Origin: Brugia malayi
Taxonomy: Eukaryota; Nematoda; Chromadorea; Rhabditida; Onchocercidae
DNA length: 64,000 bases
Assembly: GCF_000002995.4 (NCBI RefSeq)
Contig: NW_025062476.1
Location: 1,044,501 to 1,108,500, forward strand
Direction of reading: 5' to 3'
The notes under the pieces were generated by a model. It was not told where the DNA came from. It searched no databases and saw only the letters and a list, made by a program, of their open reading frames with translations. The translations under genes and the position numbers were made by a program. Shown piece after piece: positions 1 to 11,474 of this stretch; the first letter of the stretch is position 1, and each line of letters opens with the position of its first letter.

Positions 1-74
1 TATGGGTATTGTGTCAATTGTTTACTCCTAAAATTTAATACATAGTCTCAATAAGTAATTGCATTCTTTAAAAA

Positions 75-115
<41 letters not shown>

Positions 116-659
116 GATTACAAGAAAAAGCACTGGAATATTATGTGAGATCCTCACAATTCTTCCTAATTATATTCAATTAATATTATTAATTATTAAT
201 TCAACAGTCAATTATGAGAAGAGTACAACGCTATAGACAAAATAGGAAAATATCGAATGTATTTGGAAAAAAGATATATTGGCATAAATCACTATACTTA
301 CTGTACACAGATAAGCATTAGAACACGCCAATATAACAAATAATCAGCAACTTGAAAAATACAAAAATTTAAATTTCAAAAAAAAAATTGAGAGCATTCC
401 ACACAGTCCAATTACCCTATTTTTGCACAAAGCAAATATCTGAGCATAAAAAACACAAACAATAGTATCATAGAGTTCATAATAATGAATTGTTAGAAGA
501 TCGAGACAGATCAATTAGTTTATTCCGTTAGCCATATGAACTCCGTATTATGACTGCTATAAATAAAGGCATTTTTATACACTTTGTAGGGTAAATAAAA
601 ATAGCCATATCGAGAAAATGTTTTCGGATATCTATGAAATCACTGGCTCCATTATAACA
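1..659. other. AT-rich 3' flank of the TMEM222 gene
   Basis: No gene was recognised here. The stretch holds a TA-dinucleotide microsatellite at about 82-112. The downstream side (659 and lower) is presumably the 3' UTR of the minus-strand TMEM222 homologue. Confidence 0.5.
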
Positions 660-2649
660 TTATTCACCTTTTGTAACAATACTAATAATAAGTATAAACA
701 AAATAATCATTGTGAACGGAAGCCACTGTTTGATGAAACCACCAATCCTGAAAAGCAAAAAATTTTTATAACAGGAATTTCAAAAATTCCAAAACTTAAG
801 ATAATTAGCCGTGCAAATTTCATTTGATTGTAATTGCTCAGGTATTTTAAAACTTTAAAGCTCCAATTTACATTTTAATGCGCTTTTATTGTACTGGAAA
901 GCTTTTCAAAGCAATTAATAAAGTATCAGCAAAAAAAACTACACATCCCAGATATCAGGAAATTTTTACTTCCTATACGCTTGCAATAAAAAGTGAGCTT
1001 CAGCCATCTTAATCATATTAAATCATTAGTAAATGAGTAACAGGACAGAAAACCTCAGCCAAATGTCAAAATCGCGCCCCCAATATTAAATGATTCAAAT
1101 ACTTTTATTAACAAATCAAGCAGAATGGCTTTATGGCTAATAGAACAGATCTCTTCTAGAAGTTCAATAGATAGTCTTATTCGGAACATAACTAATCATA
1201 TTTGTGATATGCTGATCTTGCAGGTGTAAGTGTGATATGCTGATCTTACAGGTGTAAGATTTTTTTTTTTTTGATAGAAACTTACCCAACATATCGACCT
1301 TTGAACATCAACATATTGACCAATCGGAAGCAATTATAATCTCGTTTGTGACCAAATTTCATCTTATTCAATGCCAACGCAACATGGCAGTAACAATTAT
1401 CGAAGAATAAAGTATGCTGCAAAAGACAAAAAGAAAAATCTCACATTAATAGTCACGAAAAAAAAAAAAAGTTCAATGTAAACAATACACATATTCAAAG
1501 TTATGATAAACAATCTCATTGTTCTAGTGAAGAAATATCACAAGGATGGAAGGTCAAAAGGACTTCAAATTAAATTTCTTCAGGTCTTTTGCAACTTCAG
1601 ATCATATGATATAAGAACTTATGAGCAGTGAAACTGAGAAAAAAAATGCACAAAAAAACATACTACATGCCCTTTATATTCTTCCGACGCATCTAACACA
1701 GCACGATCCCAGGCTTCCACTCCACCATCAATCGTATTTGGATCTATTTGATGATACCATGTAGGCCAACCAAACGCCATATTATCTTCCTGTAAAATAT
1801 CACATTATTTTTTAAAGAACGAGTTTATATAATTTGCCTTAAAACACTATGAGTAATCTAAGGAATCTTTTAAAATTTTCGTAGTTATTAAATCTTAAAA
1901 CTAAGATTTGAACTTATTTTAAAGTAGGATAAAACTGAAAATAAAAATTATAGAATATTTGGCTTATTTCGTTGTAGTTATTGCAAAAAAGCACATCGAG
2001 AGAAGTTAACAGAAGGATAATTAACTGTTACGACATAAACATGGAAAGATACTTACAGAAACACAATAACTTCCAGCAAAATCACGGATAATACCTCGGC
2101 TTGTTGCTATGCCCATATGACCAACAAATGGGAACAACCATCTGCAATAGAAATGCTATATTTCTTTATGCGATGGATAATCCAATAGTTTTAAAGCTTA
2201 CTATTAACAAGACGGAAAATCAATAAGGAAGATAGAATGAAGATTAAGTAAGATAACCACCACCTTTTTTTATAGGAATTCGTGTCTATACAAAACAAGA
2301 AATGTAACAGAAAAACAGAAATGTAATAGAAAAAGTGTAAAACTATATGACAAGGTTTACGTAAATCATTATAATGATGCAACTACACCCAATTACATAA
2401 ATAAAACTCACGTTACTATCGATATTGGTGTCCATATAACATAACATGGAAATGAAATGAAAAAAGTGTAAAACAATGTGACAAGGCTTACGTAAGTCAT
2501 TGTAAAGATGCAACTACGTCTAATTACGTAGATAAAACTCACGTAAGTACCGGTATTGGTGTCCATACAACACAACACGGAAATCGATGTCGCATTGGCT
2601 CAATTTCCATCATATCGCTTCTCAGTTCGTTTGATTCATCGAATTGCAT
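660..2649 (-). CDS. TMEM222-family (DUF778) membrane protein homologue, 5 exons
   Basis: Exons on the minus strand are 2649-2543, 2141-2057, 1789-1667, 1416-1286 and 747-660 (stop TAA at 662-660). Phases close to give 177 residues; human TMEM222 is about 208. Family landmarks are visible in order: [14 protein letters not shown] across the exon 1/2 junction, then [17 protein letters not shown] and EDNMAFG. These are followed by [25 protein letters not shown] and a C-terminal hydrophobic segment after FIKQWLPF. I chose the ATG at 2649 because an in-frame TAA lies a few codons upstream. The family is thought to be membrane-associated and its molecular role is poorly known. The gene is divergent from SMG-9 and probably shares its promoter region. 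A decayed copy of the end of exon 1 lies inside intron 1. Identification rests on remembered family motifs. Confidence 0.88.
1197..1255. repeat. 28-bp tandem duplication in TMEM222 intron 4
   Basis: Two adjacent copies of a roughly 28-bp unit beginning TGTGATATGCTGATCTT, differing by one base (GCAGG versus ACAGG). They lie in the last intron of the minus-strand TMEM222 homologue, just before a poly-T run. Confidence 0.75.
2331..2585. repeat. Direct duplication of TMEM222 exon 1 end, one copy decayed
   Basis: Positions about 2331-2455 and 2462-2585 align along their length (both contain ACAAGG-TTACGTAA, then AAAACTCACGT, then TTGGTGTCCATA). The right copy holds the functional exon 1 end and its splice donor (donor GT at 2542-2541, minus strand). 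The left copy has point changes that destroy the reading frame. It therefore looks like a relic of a tandem duplication inside intron 1. Confidence 0.75.
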
Positions 2650-3237
2650 GTCAAATAACACAACTTAGCGCAATCAAAATCAAACTGCAATGCTTGACAA
2701 TTCATCGCCTTTCAATCCAAATTATTGAAACAAAATATTACAACTTGCCCGGGACATGTTTTCTTGCACTAATTAGAATTGACGGCCCGGCCATTTTAAC
2801 TCTTTTTACTTAAAAACGATGTTAAGGAATAATTAGCGATAATGAGAGATGGTTTTAGGGGGAGTGCTGAAATAGCGTTTTCAATTGAGAGATTACAAAG
2901 ATTGCTAGGAATGACTAAATAGCATTTTACCAGTGATTGAGAAAAACTGCAAAGAATAATGTAGTAGTAGTGAATGAGTGATAAAAAGAAAATGGTTATT
3001 CCTTTGTGAGAGATTGGAAAGTGTTAAGGTTTAATCTATTTAAAAAGATAATACTATGACAGATTGTTTGAATAATTCAATGAAATAGAATGTTTTTCTT
3101 TTTAATTTAAATATAATTCTTAAATTTAATGTTCGGATAAAGTTAGGAATTTGAGTTAGATGTTTTTTTATTTTAATGAAAAGAATTAATAATTACAATT
3201 TTAGGAGAAATTATATGTGAAAAAATTGTTATTATTG
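2650..3237. promoter_or_regulatory. Shared intergenic region of divergent TMEM222 and SMG-9
   Basis: 588 bp separate the two start codons of divergently oriented genes. I see no clear TATA box. A bare 3' splice site for SMG-9 lies at 3201-3204 (TTAG). A candidate one for TMEM222 lies near 2690 (minus strand, TTGCAG). A bidirectional promoter is inferred from layout alone. Confidence 0.45.
3201..3220 (+). promoter_or_regulatory. Trans-splice acceptor and start-stop uORF before SMG-9
   Basis: ACAATTTTAG ending at 3204 looks like a spliced-leader acceptor 34 nt before the SMG-9 start. The short leader that would remain contains ATG TGA at 3215-3220. This is a minimal upstream ORF consisting only of a start and a stop codon. 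Confidence 0.5.
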
Positions 3238-6200
3238 ATGGGTGATCATTCACGCTCAGATTTACGTTCTACCCGTGAATACTTCAATTCTCCACGTATT
3301 GCTAGAGTAAAAATTGATATTTCACTCTTTTTTTTTTTTTTTGAATGTAACTGGTAATTTTAATATACATTTAAACTCTCAATTCACAGTAACTTAACAT
3401 TCTGTTCCTGTAATTTATTCAAAAATTGTTCGATTTGTTTAATCATTTTTTTCAGATTATAATTAATTAGAATTATTTGGTTGGTTGTTTTTGTTTTGTT
3501 GATGCGGTTAGCAAATCTGATAAGCAGTCGAATAATTTAGTGTTTTAGTTTTTAATAAATTAAACATAAATGAGTTAGCTCATTCAAATGGTTCTTTATT
3601 TAGCTTATATTATTTTGTTCAGCTTAAGATTGAGGACTTGAATAATTAGTTAGTTATTCCAACTAATTTTTAATCTTTTCTGTTTAATATCATTACAAAA
3701 CAAGAAAGGGCTAGTTATTAAGAGAGAAAAAAAAAACCTTAGCAGTGAAACTGAATTAGTCAATAACTTATTAATTTAACTGATTTAATATTTAGCATAA
3801 AATGAAATCATTTCACTTTTGCATAGTTAATTAGACTTATACAGACCACTTGCCAAGATTATCTAACACTCAAATTTAATTCGCAAATTTAATTCGTGCG
3901 GCTTTGATTTTAGTAAGAACTTTAGTAAAAAGGGACTGTGCATAAGTGCTGAACTTGACTACTGCAGTTTTATTCATTTTATTTGATTTTAATCACTTTT
4001 TCAGCAAGAAAATGAAGTGAAACGAGGGCGTCGTATCCAACACTACATAGGTAGTACGGGTACTCGAGAAGATAAATCAAGAAATGCAACGGTAACGATT
4101 ATGCCTCGTCCAACTGCTATTTTATCTAAACGTAAAGGTCTTTTTTAAAAAATTTTTTTACGATTAGTAGTGCTTGCAGAAGTCTTAGAAGTCGTTGATC
4201 TTAGTGAAACTTCTCTCAGTTCTTTATATGTTCTTTTGTTGGATGGTTGAGACAGATTTTTGTTTCCAAAGGAATAAATCATAAATTGGTAGTTTTTCGA
4301 GATCAGAATCTAATTTATTCTTTTGAAGTTTATGATATCTCAAGTTTTATGTTTATTTTCCAATAAAAAGAATTTTTCGTTCCAAATTAACATTTACGAT
4401 TTCAGAAGAACCGACCACATTTGAAAATGCAGAAAGCAGTCAGAAGATATTGTCTCAGGCTGTTCCTTCATCCCAAGTAATCATTTGACAGTAGCTATGG
4501 TTACATTTACTCTTATCTCTGCTTTTTGCTATAGTAATTGTGTGCTATAGGCAAAAGTGGATAATGAAGTATACACATATTTTTTTTTTTTTAAATTACC
4601 TTTAAATTTTCTATTGCAGGAAGTGATACCATCGGGAATAACTCGTCCAAATTCTACTTCAAGATTGGTGAGAGGATCAACAAAAGCAGTGAGGAGCCCT
4701 TCACTCCGAATGGATAAAACACGTTAGCTTTTCAAAATCGTTGTCATGATTTTTAAGGAATATTTTCGCCAGAATGTGGTTATCAAGTTTTTGTTTCTTA
4801 ATTTTTAAAAATTGAACTTCTGGAAATTGATTAATAGTTTTCAGAAACTTCTCGTAGTGCAGTAGCAGCAGCAGCAGCAGCAGCAGCAACATCAACTGTC
4901 ATGGAGCAATCGCTCGGGATGATGAAGGCAGCTGTCCGTTTACTTTCCGACACGATGGATTTTACGGATGTTGTTGCGGTTTGTTGATTATTATCATTGC
5001 TAAAGGAAAGGATGAGGAATATAAGGTAGATTGTTCTCACAAATCACAAATCCAGGAATGAAAAAAAAATTTCTCAATCTTTGCAGATTTTCAAAATTGC
5101 ATATTTAATCTGTTCCTTACTTGTTACTTGTCAACTAAAAATACAAATTTTACTTGTCAACTACAAATACAGGATTACTTGTCAACTACAAATACAAATT
5201 TTACTGTCATTGGTATTATTGGTCCACAAGGTTCGGGTAAATCAACACTTCTTAGCATGATAGCCGGTAATGATCACATGGATATGTACAGGTCCGTAAT
5301 TTTCATTATTCGGAAAAAAAAAATTTCCTGGATATTTTAAAGCTTCTTCAGGTAGATATAAAATCATTTTCAACCCAAATGGTGAGTGCAAATAAATCTA
5401 AGTCACTTGTCCTATGGATCATTTTATATGGTTAATACTTGGTTATCCATTATTTTCAAGCGACACATTAAATAAATGAAGAGTGTATAGTGCTTTCAAA
5501 TGTCATATTCTATGTATTAACAAAACTCTTGATATTTTGAAAATTTTCTCTGATTTTCTTTTTTTACTAAGTTTTTTTCCACCAAAAATCGCCAAAAAAT
5601 TATATGCCACTCTTATATGCTATTTCAATAATTTCACATACTTCGCTACTTTAGGCATTATGCTTTTCGTCCAGCATCTCGTGAAGCAGTTGAATGTTGT
5701 CGTTATCAATCTCAAAAAATTAGCGTTTATGTAACCAAATCAAGGATGGTTTTATTAGATTGTCAGGTAAATTTCTTCATGTTTCTAATAGATTCTTCTG
5801 ATAGAACTAGTAGTTTGTTCATTTTAGATTTTAGATAACTAATAATATCGTTTTGTATACATGTCTACTTTCAGCAAGAGATATTAAAAATATTTTGAAT
5901 AAAGAAACTGCGCTGAATAATTAACTGAGTAGTGTTACTACTTCATCTGTTGTAGGCTATCGGTTCTGCTTCGATTCTTAATCACCTGTTAGCTACATCA
6001 TCATTAGATGGAAATCGATCGGGAGGTGTAAAAGCAGTGGATCTTTGTCGAGGATTTACAGCGCTATCAGGAGAAATTGAAGTATAACCAAATAATTTGC
6101 ATGTGACATTTACAAATCTTATCCAGCTTTTTTGTATTAATAAGAAATTAAATTTCTTATCAAATTCAGTTTTTTTTTCTCATAGTTTTTGAATTTTAAA

Positions 6201-7635
6201 TCTTTAATTGAAAATTTTTTCAGAGCTTGCATTTAACCGCATTTCTTTTGCAAGTATGTCATACCGTAATACTTTCTGTCGATTGGTTTGTTGATATCGA
6301 TATAATTCGGCATGTACGGACAGCAGAAATGCTTCGCGTAACACCAACTCATTATTCACCAGAAACAATGAAGTATAAGCCAAATCGTAAAATTAATTTT
6401 GGTAATTTTATATTTTTTACTAATTGTAATTTATTTTTATTAATTAATAATTATAAGGTAATGAAGTTGTTTATATGTTTATTGGCAAAAGCGATAGTTT
6501 TTTACAAAGGCATTTCATGATGATGATGCAGTGACTACGTAAACCTCACAGATTACTGGAATGAAACGATTATTTGCATGTAATGTACATTCTTATTACA
6601 AAAATTCTAATCTTGAACATTGAATAATTGATAAAAATTGATATTTTCCAGTGTTGGCCCATCAGAGAGCCAAATCAGAAGACTTTCAACCTAGGAATGT
6701 GAAAAATCGGGCCAAGATTTTGGAATGTTTATTCAACGATTCACAATTAGATATCAAAGGTGGCATATCATTAGGCAATTTAGGATGTAAACCGTATGGT
6801 GAAATTGCATCGGATGTAAATTATATATTGCTATCAGAAATGAAACCACGACCAAAAACGGAAGCATCAGCACCTGGCAAGTTTATCTTTCATTTCTCAT
6901 TTCATATTTATTCTAAAAATTTGTTAAAGGAAAATTGAAGGACAAAAAATTACTTTTTTTAAGTGATTTTTTTAAAAGTCTTCTGTTAATAATTGAAATA
7001 CCATATTTGTGATTTGTAATTTAATTATGTTGACGTATGGAGATTTTAACTTTTCTTGTAATTAATAGGTTTGAAACTGTGTTTTTCATAAATAACAACT
7101 TTGTTAAAAATTTAAATTTCAAAACGTACATCTTATTTATTAACAGAATTTGCTTTTTTTCTTATGAAAATTGGTGTCTATTCTAGTGACAAATATTTTT
7201 TGTTTAAGTTTCACCATATATGACAATGGATCTTACTCCTTTACGAGCAGTTATTGATTATGAAGAAGTTGTACGTCCGTTACGAATTCGGCTATTGTCA
7301 TTACCAAAAGAGCCATTTATTCTTGGAAATCAGCCTTTTACAGAAATTCAGTGGTAATGATTTCTTTGTTATCATCCATTTCTTTTTTTTTGGGAGAGTT
7401 TATTCGAAAATAATAAAAAATATTTAACAGATTTTTTCAAATTGAAGAACACAATGTTGATTTTTGATTATAGTTACAAATTAGCACTGATTTCGAATGA
7501 TTCGAATGCTTAGATCTTTCCAAAGTATCATTTGTTTACAGGTATGAATTTGCTACACGAACCTGGCGAGCAACATATGGAAGTGTGGAGATTGCTAAAT
7601 ATGCATCAGCGATAACAAAAATTTTTGATGAATGA
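3238..7635 (+). CDS. smg-9: SMG-9 homologue, nonsense-mediated decay factor, 12 exons
   Basis: Exons: 3238-3306, 4005-4137, 4406-4476, 4620-4722, 4845-4978, 5173-5291, 5655-5766, 5956-6081, 6224-6401, 6652-6876, 7209-7353, 7542-7635. The spliced length is 1509 nt, giving 502 residues (human SMG9 is 520). Visible features are a low-complexity N-terminus with PRPTAILSKRK and a short poly-Ala run encoded by a GCA repeat. A Walker A loop, GPQGSGKST, follows at about residue 180. Next come the segment LLQVCHTVILSVDWFVDID, the block LAHQRAKSEDFQPR, and a C-terminal WYEFATRTWR block matching the end of SMG9. SMG9 is a G-like domain protein that binds SMG8 and the SMG1 kinase to control UPF1 phosphorylation. 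Intron 10 uses a GC donor. Exon 1 was placed from phase and context and is the least certain part. Confidence 0.9.
4860..4889 (+). repeat. GCA trinucleotide repeat encoding poly-Ala in SMG-9
   Basis: An uninterrupted GCA run encodes about eight alanines in exon 5 of the SMG-9 homologue, just upstream of the GTPase-like domain. It is a coding microsatellite likely to vary in length. Confidence 0.85.
5117..5206 (+). repeat. Short tandem duplications across a SMG-9 splice acceptor
   Basis: The motif ACTTGTCAACTA(C/A)AAATAC occurs three times in 90 bp. The exon 6 acceptor (AG at 5171-5172) lies between copies two and three, so the first codons of exon 6 come from a repeat that also fills the end of intron 5. 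Confidence 0.8.
6877..7208 (+). other. GC-AG intron in SMG-9
   Basis: The exon 10 end reads CACCTG followed by GCAAGT, a classic G|GCAAGT donor, and the acceptor is TTTAAG at 7203-7208. Only this GC donor keeps frame into the conserved DLTPLRAVIDYEE exon. The nearby GT at 6881-6882 leads to a stop. Confidence 0.75.
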
Positions 7636-10600
7636 TATGTCACTGGGAATACCAATAGTATTATTAAATATAAAATATTTGAAATAAGGTTTTTAGAGCT
7701 TTCAATTACTAGATATTTGTTGGTGTAAAAATTTCTTCTAAGATAATGCCTACAATATTAAACTAAATGTCTTTCTGATTTTTTTTTTGTTTTTTTGTTT
7801 TTTTTTTTATCATAGTTGTAGTTCAGATTCTGATTCATAAGTGGAGAATTAAGTCTATGTTTGTCCAAAAAAAGAACTTTTCGGATTTAAGTAAGTTTTT
7901 CACTTTTGGAGTTTTTGATTCTTTTCAACTGAACTTGAATTTTTTCAAAGGGGCAAAGAAATGTGCATGATTTTCTCTTTTTCGAGTTGTTCAAAGCAAT
8001 TATTCCGTAATTTTGAATAAGATACAATACGATTAGGTTGTAGGTCCTTATTAAATTCATTATTATTGGTTCTTGATTTAAGTCATCGATCTTTATTATC
8101 CAAAAACTTTTTGATTATCTGGAATCTAATTTAGCACATATATTTTATGTTTTGTTATAATTCATCTTTAGAAATTACATATCCGGTAAAAAACATTAAT
8201 AAATATCTTAATTGATCCTATATTCTTCCTCTTATAGTCTGATTTGTTCTTTAATGATTTTTTTGTGTTTCCAATTTTCCTAATACTTAAATACTACATT
8301 TTTAGCTAGGTAAAAATCCTAATTCTACTCCATTAATATTTATTTGAATGTTTGAATTAGAACAGAAAACTAGTGTTTAAAATTCTAAACGAAGCTCGAA
8401 TATTTTCTCTTCAAGTGCTTAATTCTTCATTCACTCTCAATCAATTATATAAGATTGAAATTGTTAATCTCTTATATCTTTTTTTATATCTATATCTAAA
8501 TTTATTTTTATGTTTCTTTTATATTTGCTCTTGATCTTAAGTTTACCCCCTTTCTCATCACACATTCAAAATTATGCGGGAAATATTAGACAGTATAACT
8601 TTCCAATTGTTTCTTGAGAACTTCTATCATTTTAAAGCAAAACTCTTTAAGGTCTTTTTTTTTAAGGCCATATCGGTCGTTATACTATGTACACTTTGAG
8701 CAAATGTCGGAATGTTTTTATGTTATATATTCGCATTATTACGAAAGAAATAGTTTGCACATTTTCGTTGGTTGTTTTAAATTTTTAGAATTAATAAAAA
8801 TTAATTTCTGATCGCTAGATATGTCAGGCACCGGTTATCAGCAAATGTAGTACAACATATTTATGTTTTACAATGGTAATTCCATTTTGTTCATACGTTT
8901 TTTTTCGTAGTAAACAGTGAATTTTCATGGATAATTTAGAGAAATGATAGTTTACTTGATAGATTTCTTGTGGTAAGAAAAACAAGAAAAGAATATCAAG
9001 ATTCTTTGTTAATTTGAGAATATATCGTTTTTACTGTGGGTAAAATTTTATCTCATTTCATTCATTCATTCACTATATATTGTATATTGTATGTAAAATG
9101 TAAAACATTAAATTTTATCACTTCAAATACATTGAGAAATTTTTCGTAAAATAATAATGAGGAGAAATAATTCATTTTAGGTTTAAGTTTTTCATTGCTT
9201 AGTTAAAGTTTAAATTTTTTTTTTTTTTTAATAAATCAAAGGTTAAACATTTTATAGCATTTTCATTGCTAATTTATGTATAATTTATTATCAAAAAGAA
9301 GAAGAAAATATATAATAACAAAACATGCCATTTTATAAGTCCTCGTACTTACAAAAATTTGTTAAATGATTCAAATGAAATGTCAAGTTTTCGTTTAAAA
9401 GTTCAAAGCCAATTTTTTGTGGAATGCTTTTTCATTTGTCTAAGCAATAAAAGGATACATTTTTCTGTACTAGAATTCAAATATTCAGGATATTCTGTCA
9501 CATATGCTTTTTTTTTTCTTTTTCTTTTCTTTTTTTTTTTTTTTTTTTGTTTCTGTTTTTTAAAAGCTTTGGCACCAATAATTTTTGCAATTATATAAAT
9601 AATCTATCATTATGTCGTCTATATTTTGCATATTTTGATAATATAGCACTAACATTGTGAATATAACCAATTTTATAATTTCAAATTTTGATATATTCCA
9701 GCATATGCTTCTTAACATTTAAGAAATTTTGTTATTTGTTTTTTTTTTTTGACTTTTTCCAACAATGAACTGCTAATATTGCTAAAAATTTTGACATTAA
9801 AGACATCTCAAATACGATTATATAATCGTATTGTTAGTTAAATTTAATAAATTGATAACTTGTCCTGACCTGGTTTTGTTGTTTATTTTTTTTTTTTTTT
9901 TTTTAATCAGTTGACATAAATTGATAAGAATAGAGTAATGATAACAGGAAATCAATGAATTTATTTAGCATAAAATTAGGTAAATGAAATTGTTTAATTA
10001 AATCAATTATAGGAAAAAATACTTTTCTTTTTTTTTTAAATAAAAATTTAATGATTTGTAACCGTAACTAAATAAGTGAACTGTTATTATTATTATTATT
10101 TTTTTTTTTTGATTTTTGCTTATTAAATACTATAGATGAGATATGCTTGTCTTCTTTTTACTATTTACAAAATAAGTTTAAACAGCTGCGAAAAAAAAAA
10201 AAAAAAAAAAGTGAACGAATATTATTAATAATTTAATTAAAGCAATTGAGGAAAATTTATTTATATTACACTTGTTTGATCAATAATTTTTTAACTCTAA
10301 AATAAATCGACAAAACTTGTTTTGTAATAAAGATTTTTTAATGCAAAAATGAAAAAAAAAAAAAAATAAATAAAAAAATACCACTAGAATTTGATTAATA
10401 TATGATTCAAATCTTTTATTACTTTCTCATGCCTACTTTTTTTTTTTTGTTTTGACGATGAACTTCCATTTTCATCCTTTTTTTTTTTTTTTTTTCTCTT
10501 TATTTATTTATTTTTTTGATTGACATTTATAAAGAAATTGATATAATTTGATTCTTTTTTATCTTTTACTTTTTTTTTGCTCAATTTAAATTTCAAAATT

Positions 10601-10876
10601 GTAAAATGTGAAAAAATTTTAATTTATTCAAATATTAGCAGCAGTAATTTTTATCAAATATCTCTCAACATATTTCATTTATTCTTTTTATTAATCGAAA
10701 TAATTTATTCGTCATATTATTCTCTATGAATATTATTGTAAATATATCTATAATTTATGTTAATTTTCATATTTTATTCTATTTCCTAATTGATTTCTTC
10801 ATTTCTTCTTTTAATCTATCAATTTCTCAAAATGCCTGTTTCTACCAATCATTTTACTTTCACGTGCGGTTGTCTC

Positions 10877-10910
<34 letters not shown>

Positions 10911-11474
10911 TTTGATATTCATTATCATATGACTAAACAAACATTCCTGTTCAAATATTTCTCGACAAACAATTCCTTTTCAATGCTTTCCGGAAATAGT
11001 CTATGCTATTATCATACCGGTTTTGTTATAATTCCCTCAAAAAGGTTGATGAAGTATGTTCGTATCATAGAATGCGGTTGTTTCACTTCGAAATTATTTG
11101 ATTTTTTTTTTTATACATTCATTTATTTTAGAATTGTTTTACTACTTTAAAAAAAAAAAAAAATAATAATTTTGTCCTTAACAGTTACTTTTCCTTCTTC
11201 ATTTATACTCTTTAAAAAAAAAAAAAAAAAAATACTGATAACATATTCTAAGTTGATATTCCGAGATAACATATTAATTAATGAGTTTTTTCTTTATGTA
11301 TTTTTATTTATTTATTTGCTTGTTTAAATCACACTAAATTATTTCGTTTATACTTATCAATGATTATTTATAATGATAAATTTGCCTAACAAATTAAACA
11401 GACATAATTGATAACATTTTAATGGCTGATTTAGATACGATTCTCGAAAGCTTAATGTCATCAAAACAAGCAAT
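7636..11474. other. Intergenic, AT-rich with homopolymer tracts
   Basis: This is the 3' flank of SMG-9 and the 5' flank of the transporter gene. I found no recognisable gene. Many A or T runs of 10-30 bases occur, the longest an A run at about 10879-10908. Short open frames here are low-complexity and unsupported. Confidence 0.6.
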
